Source of the DNA: Bacteroidota bacterium | GTDB taxonomy: Bacteria > Bacteroidota > Bacteroidia > Chitinophagales > Chitinophagaceae | DNA length: 64,000 nucleotides | Reading direction: 5' to 3' | Assembly: GCA_023430465.1 (NCBI GenBank) | Contig: JAEZAM010000111.1 | Location: forward strand, 34,498-98,497 | Shown here: one piece after another, positions 1 to 9,082 of the stretch | Numbering within the stretch: the first letter of the stretch is position 1 | Layout: every line of letters begins with the position of its first letter | Translations under genes and position numbers: made by a program | The notes under the pieces: generated by a model | What the model was told of the DNA's origin: nothing | Seen by the model: the letters and a program-made list of their open reading frames with translations, nothing else | The model's database searches: none

Positions 1-949
1 CTTTTACGCGAAATGCTACCCGGCCATCCGGGAATACCTGCGGATATTTCGCGGAGCGGACATTGCTTGCAGCAGGCGTACCCAACACCGAATATTTATT
101 GAGTAATGACGGATCTACAGGCTTGAAGAGAAACTGGGAGAACATGTACAATCCATTTTTCCATACCTTGAAATCATGCCCGCCCGGCTCCAGGTAATAC
201 ACATGAGGGATATCGCGGCGTCTCAGGTAGTCGTGTGTACGTTGGCTGACTGACAAGAGCCTGTCATTGTCCCCGCAGGAAATGAACAGCAGCTTAATAT
301 TTCCACGAAGTTTGTCGGGATCAGGGACAAGTTCGCGTGGAGGTTTGGTATTTGGTGCGCTGGAAAATCCGCCCACCCAGGCAAAGAGGTTGGGATTACC
401 AAGTCCGAAGTTCAGCGATTGCCCGCCGCCCATAGATAACCCCGCTATCGCACGATGATCTTTGTCGGCGAGCACGGGATATTTTTTTTCAATGAACGGG
501 ATCAGGTCGTTCAGGAGGTCTTTCTCAAAATCAGCGAATGCCTGCCTTTTATCCGCAGCCATAATATCGCCAGTTGCGCGGTCATCTTTCATTGCCCGCC
601 CGTTGGGCATCACTACGATCATCGGTTGCAGCCGGCCTTCGGCATACAGGTTGTCCAGGATCACCTGTGGCTTACCACCATTCAGCCATTCTTTTTCATC
701 ACCGCCGATCCCATGCAGCAGGTACAACACCGGGTATTTTTGTTTTTTAGAAAAACCGGGTGGGGTATATATAATGGCCCGGCGCTTCGTGCCCACGCTT
801 TTAGATGCATAGGTAATTGTATCGATCATCCCTTTTCGGATGCCCGCCCGCAAAGAATCAAATCCGGGTGGGGCCTGGATGGGAATTGCCTGGCTATATG
901 CCAGGAACACTGATAATACTCCCATGAACGTTGGTACAAGTTTTTTCAT
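1..949 (-). CDS. CE1-type carbohydrate esterase, partial (C-terminus beyond the window)
   Basis: Reading the minus strand from an ATG at 949 gives a signal peptide (MKKLVPTFMGVLSVFLAYSQ) and then an alpha/beta-hydrolase of the esterase D / CE1 (feruloyl or acetyl-xylan esterase) type. The oxyanion region reads YLLHGIGGDEKEW, the nucleophile elbow is GLSMGGGQ, and a GGHDFKVW stretch carries the catalytic histidine. After the esterase domain the frame continues past about residue 290 into PQVFPDGRVAFRVK, which resembles the start of the E-set/CBM48-like domain that precedes a CE1 domain. The full protein may therefore be a two-esterase fusion; that part is inference. It starts 24 bases after the GH10 xylanase stop on the same strand, so the two are probably one operon that deacylates and cuts xylan. 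The gene is open at base 1. Confidence 0.85.
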   Translation of the reverse strand, partial: MKKLVPTFMGVLSVFLAYSQAIPIQAPPGFDSLRAGIRKGMIDTITYASKSVGTKRRAIIYTPPGFSKKQKYPVLYLLHGIGGDEKEWLNGGKPQVILDNLYAEGRLQPMIVVMPNGRAMKDDRATGDIMAADKRQAFADFEKDLLNDLIPFIEKKYPVLADKDHRAIAGLSMGGGQSLNFGLGNPNLFAWVGGFSSAPNTKPPRELVPDPDKLRGNIKLLFISCGDNDRLLSVSQRTHDYLRRRDIPHVYYLEPGGHDFKVWKNGLYMFSQFLFKPVDPSLLNKYSVLGTPAASNVRSAKYPQVFPDGRVAFRVK

Positions 950-973
950 CGTAAGTATGAATAGTTTATAAAA

Positions 974-2140
974 TCATTCTGCGTTGCGAGGCACACCGAG
1001 TATGGCATTCAGCGCAGGTTTGGCTCTCCGGTTACGGTCCCACAACAACGGGTAGTTGATTCGATTCGGAATGGGATAATCGTTCTTCCAGTTCATCCCG
1101 TCATGCACGCCCCAGAATGTGACGCGGGAGATCTTATCCTTTTTCTTATAAAAAATGCCCATCAGTTCAGCGTAGCGGCTGGCATGTTGCCGTTGCACTT
1201 CGTCCGGCAATCCGTTGCGAAAAGGATCCAGAAATGTCTTGAATTCTTCCAGTTGGAATTGTTTGTCCATCATACCCTGGCCAATGATCTGTCCTTCTTT
1301 GGTGAGTGGCAAAACATCGATATCCATTTCCGTGATCATTACCTTCACGCCGCAGGAGGCAAAACTGTCGATCGCCGCTTCAATGTAACTTGATTTTGGG
1401 TAGTTGAGTCCCCAGTGACCCTGCATCCCGATTCCATCCACGCGAATACCCTCTGATTTCAACATTCTAATCATTCTAACGATCCCGGCAGCCTTGGTAG
1501 GCCTCCAGGTGTTGAAATCATTGTAATACAATTCCGTTTCCGGCGCATACAAGGCAGCATATTTGAAGGCATATTTAACGAGCGTGTCGCCGTTGCCTAC
1601 AGCAGTGACCCAGCTTGTGTTGCGGTAGTTGCCGTCTTCATCTATCACTTCATTCACTACATCCCAGGCCTGTACTTTGCCGGCATATCGACCGGCTACT
1701 GCCAGGATATGCCTGCGCAACCTTTCAAGCTGCTGTTCTTTCGTGTTTTTATTTCCCAGGGAATCTGTGAAAAACCAGGCCGGCACCTGGTTATGCCACA
1801 CGAGGGTGTGACCCACGATAAACATATTATGTTGCTGGCCAAATGCTACAAAATCATCTGCAGGACCGAATTCATATACGCCTGGCCGTGGATTAAGCAG
1901 TGCGGCTTTCATTACATTCTCTGCAGTGATGCTGTTGAAATGTTCAATCACAATTTTTCGTGAACTGTCATCCTGGCCGGATGTGATCGCCGGGGTGACC
2001 GCTGCACCTATGAGAAACGCATTTTTGTAGGCATCTTTCAACGGAATGACAGGGTTGTCATACATTGCCTTCTTCCCTGGACTGCAGTGAAAGGAGGGCG
2101 CTGCGAAAGCAAATGCGAGAAGCAGTTGTAATGTTTTCAA
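974..2140 (-). CDS. GH10 endo-1,4-beta-xylanase
   Basis: A 388-residue secreted xylanase that hydrolyses internal beta-1,4 bonds of xylan. GH10 hallmarks are visible: the HTLVWHNQVP strand (residues 111-120), the acid/base E164 in WDVVNEVID, the YYNDFN strand (205-210) and the nucleophile E271 in ITEMDID. The N-terminus is hydrophobic and ends in SFHC (Cys19), which could be a poor lipobox or simply part of a signal peptide. No in-frame ATG is available; translation probably begins at a TTG (2140-2138), because the upstream frame is open but has no ATG and no signal sequence. The CE1 esterase follows directly, and the GH51 arabinofuranosidase lies upstream on the same strand beyond a terminator. 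That makes this a compact arabinoxylan-degrading group. Confidence 0.93.
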   Translation of the reverse strand: MKTLQLLLAFAFAAPSFHCSPGKKAMYDNPVIPLKDAYKNAFLIGAAVTPAITSGQDDSSRKIVIEHFNSITAENVMKAALLNPRPGVYEFGPADDFVAFGQQHNMFIVGHTLVWHNQVPAWFFTDSLGNKNTKEQQLERLRRHILAVAGRYAGKVQAWDVVNEVIDEDGNYRNTSWVTAVGNGDTLVKYAFKYAALYAPETELYYNDFNTWRPTKAAGIVRMIRMLKSEGIRVDGIGMQGHWGLNYPKSSYIEAAIDSFASCGVKVMITEMDIDVLPLTKEGQIIGQGMMDKQFQLEEFKTFLDPFRNGLPDEVQRQHASRYAELMGIFYKKKDKISRVTFWGVHDGMNWKNDYPIPNRINYPLLWDRNRRAKPALNAILGVPRNAE

Positions 2141-2383
2141 TGGCTGATGTTTTATGCGTTCAGGCGGTGGATCATATTGTTTTGCTAACCTACAAGTTCA
2201 GCAAATAGTATTCAACACCATCTATGCCCGTCCTGTTTGGGTATACAATCGTTTTGTAGATGCTTTGGCTGTCCTGTTAAAAATATCGACCTCACCATGC
2301 AAAAACTACCAAAATTGAACACAGTTGATTTTTATAAGCAGATTATTCATGAACCAAACGCTCATCCCTGAACTGGTAGAAAA

Positions 2384-2407
2384 AGCCGGGGCTTGTCGGC
2401 CCCGGCT
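2384..2407 (-). terminator. Intrinsic terminator after the GH51 gene
   Basis: A perfect 9-bp GC-rich inverted repeat (2384-2392 with 2399-2407) encloses a 6-base loop. On the minus strand it is followed at once by TTTTT (2384-2380). It sits 33 bases past the stop of the minus-strand GH51 gene. The rest of the 2141-2439 spacer should hold the GH10 promoter, but I see no clean TTG / TAnnTTTG pair in it. Confidence 0.85.
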
Positions 2408-2439
2408 ATAAACTTTTACGACACATCTCGAGGCCTCCA

Positions 2440-3981
2440 TCACTTCAATTCCAGCACGACAACACTTACCGGTGGCAGTTTCACCGTGAGTTTGTTTTTT
2501 GTCAGCGTTGCTCCGTTGAATGAAACGGGTGTGATCTTTGACGGCTCCTGGAACGTATTGTAGTCCTGCATGCTGGCGGACTTAAGTATTCTTCCCGACA
2601 ACGATTGATAGGCTGCACCGGTGACATTGATCGTGACGGTATGTTCTTTCTTCGGATCGATGTTAACCAAACTTATATGAGTTAAACCGCGATCGTCTTT
2701 GGACGCCGATGCATTTACGGCTTTCAGCTTTTCCTTACCAAATACGTAGTCCGTTCCTGTGACCTGCAGCGGGAGCATCATTGCGTCATGGTGCACCGTG
2801 TACATTTCCATGACATGGTAGGTCGGGGTTACCAGCATTTTGTTGCCTTCGGTAAGGATCACTGCCTGCAATACATTCACGATCTGCGCCAGGTTGGCCA
2901 TTTTTACCCGGTCAGCGTGGTTGTTGAAAATGTTGAGCGTGCTTCCGGCGAGCATGGCATCCCTCATCGTGTTTTGCTGGTAAAGGAAGGCAGGATTCGT
3001 GCCGGGCTCCACTTCGTACCAACCGCCCCATTCATCAACAGCCAGGTGTTTCTTCTTTTGCGGATCATATTTGTCCATGATCGCACTGTGTTTCGTAATG
3101 AGTTCCTCCATCTTCAGCGCCTGTCGCATAGTAGTGAAGTATTCCTGTTCTGAAAAATCGGTGGCTGATCCTTTTTTCTTCCAGTCGATCACGCTGTAGT
3201 GATGCAGCCCCAGCGCATCAAACATGTTTGGTGGCAGATCCCTCATCAATACCTCCGTCCATTTATAATCGGCGCTGTTCGCTCCGCTCGCGATTTTATA
3301 GATCGGTTCGTTAGGTGAAGCCTGGCTCATGAACGTTGCATACTGCCTGTAGATATTGGCATAGAACTCCGGTGTCATGTTTCCTCCGCAACCCCAGGCC
3401 TCATTGCCCAGCCCCCAGAATTGCACCTTCCAGGGTTTGCTACGGCCATTTGCTTCGCGCAGTTCCGGCATCGGGCTGCTTCCATTTGGATGTGTTGTGT
3501 ATTTGATCCAGTCGCTGAGTTCACTGGGTGTTCCGCTACCCACATTACCGCTGAGGTATGGTTCAGCTCCAAGTTCTTCGCACATGTTGAGGAATTCATT
3601 TGTGCCGAAGCTATTGTCTTCCTTCACATTCCCCCACCAGACGTTGAGCATGCTCGGGCGGGTGGCTTTCGGTCCAACACCATCACGCCAGTGGTAAGTA
3701 TCGGCGAAACAACCTCCGGGCCAGCGAAGAACCGGAATCTTCAACTTTTTCAACGCGTCAATCACGTCCAGCCTGACCCCATTTTTATGCGGGATCTGGG
3801 TGTTGTTTTCGCCCACATACAAGCCATCATAGATACAACGGCCAAGGTGTTCTGAGAAATGACCATAAATATTTTTGTTGATGCGGTCCTTCGATTTGGT
3901 GACATCAATTGATACTACGTCCTGGCCACTCGCGCAAACGCTCAGTAATGCGAATGCCGGTAACAGCAAATATCTTTTCAT
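2440..3981 (-). CDS. GH51 alpha-L-arabinofuranosidase
   Basis: A 513-residue enzyme that removes L-arabinofuranosyl side chains from arabinoxylan or arabinan. The signal peptide (MKRYLLLPAFALLSVCASGQ) suggests export by SPI cleavage near ASG-Q. The catalytic domain shows the N-terminal GH51 signature NIYGHFSEHLGRCIYDGL, the WPGGCFADTYHW strand, the acid/base E194 in GLGNEAWG and the nucleophile E317 in AVDEWGGWYE. The C-terminal beta-sandwich ends in SVVVLELK. Length is normal for the family. It is transcribed away from araB, and the shared 328-bp spacer carries paired operator-like sites, which fits AraR control. Its own terminator (2384-2407) separates it from the GH10 gene. Confidence 0.95.
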   Translation of the reverse strand: MKRYLLLPAFALLSVCASGQDVVSIDVTKSKDRINKNIYGHFSEHLGRCIYDGLYVGENNTQIPHKNGVRLDVIDALKKLKIPVLRWPGGCFADTYHWRDGVGPKATRPSMLNVWWGNVKEDNSFGTNEFLNMCEELGAEPYLSGNVGSGTPSELSDWIKYTTHPNGSSPMPELREANGRSKPWKVQFWGLGNEAWGCGGNMTPEFYANIYRQYATFMSQASPNEPIYKIASGANSADYKWTEVLMRDLPPNMFDALGLHHYSVIDWKKKGSATDFSEQEYFTTMRQALKMEELITKHSAIMDKYDPQKKKHLAVDEWGGWYEVEPGTNPAFLYQQNTMRDAMLAGSTLNIFNNHADRVKMANLAQIVNVLQAVILTEGNKMLVTPTYHVMEMYTVHHDAMMLPLQVTGTDYVFGKEKLKAVNASASKDDRGLTHISLVNIDPKKEHTVTINVTGAAYQSLSGRILKSASMQDYNTFQEPSKITPVSFNGATLTKNKLTVKLPPVSVVVLELK

Positions 3982-4157
3982 GTATGAGTTGGTTTTTGGT
4001 GATAACAGCGTTGTTTTACTTTATAAGACAGCCATGCAGAGGAGGATGACGTCGAGGGCTGCGATTGCAAGGGGAAGCTGGCAACCCGGGGAGGTGTCGT
4101 AGGTGTAAATAATTTCAAGCGGCAAGCATTTGCGGACACGGTATAATGCTCTATAAT

Positions 4158-4194
4158 CAAGCTTAACCAGTGTCCGAATAAATGTCAATCTGAC
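4158..4194 (-). promoter_or_regulatory. Candidate GH51 promoter with overlapping AraR operator copy 1
   Basis: On the minus strand a TTG (4188-4186) is followed, after 20 bases, by TAAGCTTG (4165-4158), one mismatch from the Bacteroidota -7 element TAnnTTTG. The TTG lies inside TGTCAATCTGAC (plus strand 4183-4194), which contains the imperfect palindrome GTCA-ATC-TGAC. A near-identical copy lies 82 bp away at the araB promoter. Assigning it to AraR is inference from position and repetition. Confidence 0.55.
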
Positions 4195-4263
4195 TAATAA
4201 TTAGCTAATCTAAAAAAATCCATTCAATAAACCGGAAAAATATTGCTCTCCCTGTTAAAATAA

Positions 4264-4293
4264 TTGTCAATCTAACAAATAACACTATTTTTG
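4264..4293 (+). promoter_or_regulatory. Candidate araBDA promoter with overlapping AraR operator copy 2
   Basis: TTG (4264-4266), 19 bases, then TATTTTTG (4286-4293), a full match to TAnnTTTG. The motif TGTCAATCTAAC (4265-4276) overlaps the -33 TTG and matches operator copy 1 at 11 of 12 positions. A repressor bound here would block sigma access. The -7 element ends only 16 bases before the araB ATG, so the predicted leader is very short. Confidence 0.6.
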
Positions 4294-4309
4294 GTCGTAA
4301 AGCTTGCTG

Positions 4310-5995
4310 ATGCCTCAACAATACGTGATTGGTGTTGATTTCGGGACGGATTCAGTCCGCGCCATCCTGGTGGATACTGCGAACGGCAGCGAACTGGCAG
4401 CAGCAACATTCACATATCCCCGCTGGAAAAAGGGATTGTTTTGTGACGAAGACCGAAACCAGTTTCGCCAGCATCCGCTGGATTATATAGAAGGCCTTGA
4501 ATCCACCGTACTCCAGTGCCTGCAGAAAGCAGGCCCGGATGTTGCTGCAGCGGTGAAAGCCATTTCGGTAGACACCACCGGTTCAACACCTTGCTTTGTT
4601 GATCGCCAGGGCAGACCACTTGCCCTACTCCCGGAGTTCGAAACAAATCCCAACTGCATGTTCGTTCTGTGGAAGGATCATACTGCAGTAGACGATGCTG
4701 CCAGGATAAATGAGTATGCCGCGACACAATCCGTAAATTACCTCCAATATGTTGGCGGCATTTATTCTTCAGAATGGTTCTGGGCGAAGATGCTGCACAT
4801 TCTTCGCAATGATCCGGAAGTGAAAGCCGCAGGGTATTCCATGGTTGAGCACTGCGACTGGATTCCTTATCTGCTAACGGGCGGAAACGATGTCGGCCTG
4901 ATGAAACGCAGCGTATGCGCCGCTGGCCACAAGGCCCTTTGGGCACCGGACTTTGGCGGTCTGCCCCCGGATGATTTTTTTGCAGGGATAGACCCTCGTC
5001 TCGCAGGCATGCGTTCCAGGCTTTTCCAGCACACTTATGCCAGTTCCGAAAGTGCGGGAACACTCTCGTCCGAGTGGTCCTATAAATTGGGACTGTCAAC
5101 CGATGTAATCATAGGCGTAGGAGCCTTCGATGCGCATATGGGTGCTGTTGGTGCGCAGATCGAGCCTTACTATCTCTGTAAGATCATGGGTACTTCAACC
5201 TGTGATATCCTTGTAGCGCCGGTTAAAGATGAAAAGCCGCCACTGGTGACTGGCATTTGCGGACAGGTGACAGGCTCAGTGATTCCTGGCATGACAGGCA
5301 TGGAAGCGGGTCAGTCCGCATTCGGTGATTCCTATGCATGGTTTGTCCGGCTACTGACGGAGCCGTTTGTTGATTTGCTCGCGTCATCTTCCGTAATAGA
5401 TCATGATACATCAGTTGCTTTATTGACTGAGGTTCAGACAAAGCTCATCCCACTCTTGTCTGCCCGAGCGGCGGCACTGCCGGTTGATGAAGAAGCTGAG
5501 TTGAGCATCGACTGGTTGAATGGCCGGCGCACGCCGGACGCTAACCAGTTGCTCAGGAGCGCCCTGCTGGGACTGGACCTTGGTACGGATGCTGCGCGTT
5601 TATTCCGAGCCATCGCAGAGTCAACCTGCTTTGGCGCCCGTAGCATCACCGACCGTTTTTTGCGGGAAGGAATTCCTGTGAGAGGACTTATAGGCACCGG
5701 TGGGGTGGCAAAGAAATCTCCGTTTATCATGCAAATGATGGCGGATGTACTGAATATGCCTCTTCGCATCCAGGCGGGTGAACAGACCTGTGCGCTCGGC
5801 GCTGCCATGTTTGCTGCTACAGCAGCCGGTATTTTTGATGATGTCCGGCAAGCCATGCAGGCAATGGGCCAGGGTTTTGAAAAGGAATATTTCCCTGATC
5901 CGCAAATGGTGCCGATTTATGAAAAACGCTATCAACGCTTTCTCAAGCTGGGGAATTTCATCGAACAGGAGACACGGTCTCTACAGCATAGCTAA
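4310..5995 (+). CDS. araB: L-ribulokinase
   Basis: A 561-residue cytoplasmic FGGY-family kinase that phosphorylates L-ribulose to L-ribulose 5-phosphate. The N-terminal ATPase strand reads YVIGVDFGTDSVRAILVD. Also visible are FVDRQGRPLALL, the ribulokinase-type VLWKDHTA, a GTSTCDILV phosphate loop and the C-terminal GTGGVAKKSPF signature. I chose the ATG at 4310 because the family begins right at VIGVDFG; a TTG two codons upstream is possible. araD follows 12 bases after the stop and araA after it, so the order is araB-araD-araA as in other Bacteroidota. A promoter with an overlapping operator-like site lies just upstream. Confidence 0.94.
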   Translation: MPQQYVIGVDFGTDSVRAILVDTANGSELAAATFTYPRWKKGLFCDEDRNQFRQHPLDYIEGLESTVLQCLQKAGPDVAAAVKAISVDTTGSTPCFVDRQGRPLALLPEFETNPNCMFVLWKDHTAVDDAARINEYAATQSVNYLQYVGGIYSSEWFWAKMLHILRNDPEVKAAGYSMVEHCDWIPYLLTGGNDVGLMKRSVCAAGHKALWAPDFGGLPPDDFFAGIDPRLAGMRSRLFQHTYASSESAGTLSSEWSYKLGLSTDVIIGVGAFDAHMGAVGAQIEPYYLCKIMGTSTCDILVAPVKDEKPPLVTGICGQVTGSVIPGMTGMEAGQSAFGDSYAWFVRLLTEPFVDLLASSSVIDHDTSVALLTEVQTKLIPLLSARAAALPVDEEAELSIDWLNGRRTPDANQLLRSALLGLDLGTDAARLFRAIAESTCFGARSITDRFLREGIPVRGLIGTGGVAKKSPFIMQMMADVLNMPLRIQAGEQTCALGAAMFAATAAGIFDDVRQAMQAMGQGFEKEYFPDPQMVPIYEKRYQRFLKLGNFIEQETRSLQHS

Positions 5996-6007
5996 TAAAT
6001 TGTGAAC

Positions 6008-6703
6008 ATGAATTACAACGACATCAGGGAAGATGCCTACCAGGCAAACATGCTCTTACCTGCCCACGGGCTTGTCATTTTTACCTTTGGCAATGTCAGT
6101 GTTGCTGATCATAAAGCAGGCGTGTTTGCCATCAAGCCAAGTGGTGTTCCTTACGAGGAACTCACTCCTGCTAAAATGGTCGTCGTGGATTTTGATGGAA
6201 AGACCGTAGAGGGAGACCTGCGGCCTTCGTCAGATACGAAAACGCACGCTGTCCTTTATAAGAACTGGCCAAATGTTGGCAGCGTTGCACATACACATTC
6301 CACCTATGCAACAGCCTGGTCGCAGACCTTGCGTGATATTCCTTTATATGGCACCACGCATGCCGATCATCTTACGATTGACATTCCCTGCGCTGAACCC
6401 ATGGACGATGATCTCATCATGGGCGATTATGAGCATGCCACAGGATTGCAGATACTCGGTCTTTTTTCAAGACGGGGCATCAGCTACGAAGAAGTGGAAA
6501 TGATATTACTCGGCAACCACGCCCCATTCACCTGGGGGGCCAATAGTAAAAAAGCCGTGTATAACAGTGTCGTGCTAGAGTCACTTGCGAAAATGGCCTT
6601 CATTACAGAATCCATCAACCCGGATGTAAAACGTATGAAGGAGTCGCTCATACGAAAGCATTACCAGCGTAAACATGGCGAAGGTGGTTACTATGGGCAA
6701 TAG
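6008..6703 (+). CDS. araD: L-ribulose-5-phosphate 4-epimerase
   Basis: A 231-residue class II aldolase-fold, zinc-dependent enzyme that converts L-ribulose 5-phosphate to D-xylulose 5-phosphate, feeding the pentose phosphate pathway. Visible motifs are GNVSVAD, KPSGVPYEELTP (phosphate site), SSDTKTHAVLY, the zinc-binding VAHTHSTYATAWSQ and the later LLGNHAPFTWG histidine. The ATG at 6008 is preferred over a GTG two codons earlier. It is 12 bases from araB and 47 bases from araA on the same strand, so co-transcription is very likely. Length equals that of typical AraD. Confidence 0.94.
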   Translation: MNYNDIREDAYQANMLLPAHGLVIFTFGNVSVADHKAGVFAIKPSGVPYEELTPAKMVVVDFDGKTVEGDLRPSSDTKTHAVLYKNWPNVGSVAHTHSTYATAWSQTLRDIPLYGTTHADHLTIDIPCAEPMDDDLIMGDYEHATGLQILGLFSRRGISYEEVEMILLGNHAPFTWGANSKKAVYNSVVLESLAKMAFITESINPDVKRMKESLIRKHYQRKHGEGGYYGQ

Positions 6704-6750
6704 GTTCAGAAACACAACACAACAAACCACGCGGCAAAACAAAATAATTT

Positions 6751-8250
6751 ATGATCGATCTGAAGAAATTTGAAGTCTGGTTTATCACCGGAAGCCAGCA
6801 CCTGTATGGCGAGCACACCCTGCGGCAGGTTGCCCAACACGCTGAAGAGATCGTCCGGTACATGGATAACGATAGTCAGATTCCTGTTACCATTGTCTGC
6901 AAGCCCACTGTGACCACCCCCGGTGAGATCACTTCTGTCTTATCCGAGGCGAACGCAAATCCATCGGTGATTGGTATAATCGCCTGGATGCACACCTTCT
7001 CACCGGCCAAGATGTGGATCAATGGATTGAAAAATCTGCAGAAGCCTATGCTTCACTTTCATACCCAGTTCAATCGCGATATTCCGTGGGGAGAGATTGA
7101 CATGGATTTCATGAACCTGAACCAGAGTGCACACGGCGATCGGGAGTTTGGATATATTGTCAGCCGGCTTCGTCGCAACCGCAAAGTGGTAGCAGGTCAT
7201 TGGAAGGATCCGAAGGTCTTGAACAGCTTTGGTGTCTGGACAAGGGCCGCGGCTGCATGGCATGACTGGCAGGGTGCGCGATTTGTGCGTTTCGGAGACA
7301 ACATGCGGTACGTGGCAGTGACAGAGGGCGATAAGGTAGAAGCAGAGTACCAGTTCGGTTACTCAGTCAATACCCATGGTGTTGCGGACCTGGTTGCAAG
7401 CATTGAAAAGATAGCTGATGCGGAAGTTGAAAGACTTATTAAAGAGTATGAAGAACAGTATACCATTGTGGCTGATCTGAAAGCAGGCGGAGCGAAACGG
7501 CAATCTCTGGTCGATGCAGCCAGGATTGAGCTCGGATTGCAGCGGTTCCTGGAAGAAGGGAATTTCAAAGGATTCACCGATACTTTTGAGGACCTGCATG
7601 GTTTATTACAACTCCCAGGTATCGGCGCCCAACGGATGATGGCGAAAGGGTATGGGTTCGCTGCTGAAGGTGACTGGAAAACTGCCGCGCTCGTCCGCGC
7701 AATGAAAGTGATGGGCGCAGGCCTGCCCGGTGGAAACTCATTCATGGAAGACTATACCTATCACTTCGATCCGGCAAACCCGATGGTGCTAGGTTCGCAT
7801 ATGCTGGAGATTTGTGAAAGTATTGCGGATGGAAAGCCAACCATCCAGATTCATCCGCTGGGCATTGGCGGAAAGGCCGATCCTGTCCGGCTTGTTTTCA
7901 ATGCTGCTGCCGGCCCCGCACTGAACGCGTCTGTTGTGGACATGGGCAACCGTTTCCGGCTTATCGTCAATGAAGTCGAGGCACAGAAGCCGACGCATGA
8001 ACTGCCTAAGCTACCCGTAGCCCGCGTGCTCTGGAAGCCATTGCCGGATATGAAGACGGGATGTGAAGCATGGATCATTGCAGGCGGTGCGCATCATACC
8101 TGCTTTAGCCAAAACCTTACACGCGAGCATCTTGAGGATTTTGCAGATATAGCTGGTATCGAGTTTCTATTGGTAGGTAATGAAACAACCATACCTGCGC
8201 TGAAACAGCAATTACGTGTCAACGAAGTTTATTTCCGTTTAGGGATATGA
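6751..8250 (+). CDS. araA: L-arabinose isomerase
   Basis: A 499-residue cytoplasmic, metal-dependent isomerase that converts L-arabinose to L-ribulose, the first step of the pathway. It has the family start EVWFITGSQHLYG, the HTFSPAKMWI segment, the long signature region around FHTQFNRDIPWGEIDMDFMN, the metal-site region GGNSFMEDYTYHF, SHMLEIC and the late GGAHHTCFS segment. Length is standard (about 500). It follows araD and precedes araR by 136 bases, completing a contiguous arabinose catabolic set. Confidence 0.96.
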   Translation: MIDLKKFEVWFITGSQHLYGEHTLRQVAQHAEEIVRYMDNDSQIPVTIVCKPTVTTPGEITSVLSEANANPSVIGIIAWMHTFSPAKMWINGLKNLQKPMLHFHTQFNRDIPWGEIDMDFMNLNQSAHGDREFGYIVSRLRRNRKVVAGHWKDPKVLNSFGVWTRAAAAWHDWQGARFVRFGDNMRYVAVTEGDKVEAEYQFGYSVNTHGVADLVASIEKIADAEVERLIKEYEEQYTIVADLKAGGAKRQSLVDAARIELGLQRFLEEGNFKGFTDTFEDLHGLLQLPGIGAQRMMAKGYGFAAEGDWKTAALVRAMKVMGAGLPGGNSFMEDYTYHFDPANPMVLGSHMLEICESIADGKPTIQIHPLGIGGKADPVRLVFNAAAGPALNASVVDMGNRFRLIVNEVEAQKPTHELPKLPVARVLWKPLPDMKTGCEAWIIAGGAHHTCFSQNLTREHLEDFADIAGIEFLLVGNETTIPALKQQLRVNEVYFRLGI

Positions 8251-8386
8251 TTCATGGCATAAGCTTTCTGATGGTGGTGTTTCCGTCAACCTTAGATTGA
8301 TCTGGCCGGGTATTATTCACTCTACTGGTCACTATTCTAAAAAGGACAACCGTTAATTTCGCTGTTTTAAAAATGCCAGGCTGCTA

Positions 8387-9082
8387 ATGAAAAAATATTC
8401 ACAGCAAACGAGGTTTTTGATCGCCGTCGATTGTATCATTTTCGGTTATGACGGGGAGGAGCTAAAGCTGCTGGTCATCAAGCGGGGGTTTAGCCCCATG
8501 AAAGGCAGGTGGAGCCTGGTCGGGGGTTTTGTTACGAAGAAGGAAGACACCGACGAAGCCGCAAGACGCGTATTGCGGACGCTGACAGGGCTGGACGGTT
8601 TGTATCTTGAACAGTTACATACATTCAGCGCCGTGAAAAGGGATACACAGGAGCGGACGGTATCGGTGGCGTATTTTACACTCATCGACCTGCAAAAGTA
8701 CAGGCAGCAGATGAGCGACGACTATCACCCGGAATGGTTTTCGATCAACCAGGTCCCGGCGCTGATCTTTGACCACGAAGAAATGGTAGAGATGGCCAGG
8801 AAACATCTCCGTTACAAAGCCGCCCTGCATCCATTGCTATTCGAGCTGCTGCCCGCAAAGTTTACGATTCCGCAATTGCAGCGGTTGTATGAAAGTGTCT
8901 ACAACCGTACTTTCGACAGTGGCAATTTTACCCGTAAAATAAATTCCACCAAACTGCTGACGCGGCTGAATGAAAAAGACAGGACAGGTTCAAAGAAAGG
9001 CGCCTATTATTATAAAGTGAATACAAAGAAATATAACGCCAACATGAAGGGTGCGGGAAGCTGGATGCTGGATGCGGGATAA
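8387..9082 (+). CDS. araR: AraR, Nudix-related (NrtR-family) arabinose repressor
   Basis: A 231-residue regulator. Residues 1-140 are a Nudix fold (FLIAVDCIIFGY, GRWSLVGGFV), and residues about 160-220 form a winged helix with QLQRLYESVYNRTF and TRKINSTKLLTRL. The Nudix box G-x5-E-x7-REUxEExGU is broken: where REUxEE should be, the sequence reads RVLRTL, so the catalytic glutamates are gone. This is expected of a sugar-sensing NrtR-type repressor rather than a hydrolase, and Nudix-type AraR proteins are established regulators of arabinose genes in Bacteroides. It lies directly downstream of araA. The last residues (AGSWMLDAG) and the stop codon are encoded by an intergenic repeat, so the native C-terminus was probably replaced. 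Confidence 0.85.
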   Translation: MKKYSQQTRFLIAVDCIIFGYDGEELKLLVIKRGFSPMKGRWSLVGGFVTKKEDTDEAARRVLRTLTGLDGLYLEQLHTFSAVKRDTQERTVSVAYFTLIDLQKYRQQMSDDYHPEWFSINQVPALIFDHEEMVEMARKHLRYKAALHPLLFELLPAKFTIPQLQRLYESVYNRTFDSGNFTRKINSTKLLTRLNEKDRTGSKKGAYYYKVNTKKYNANMKGAGSWMLDAG

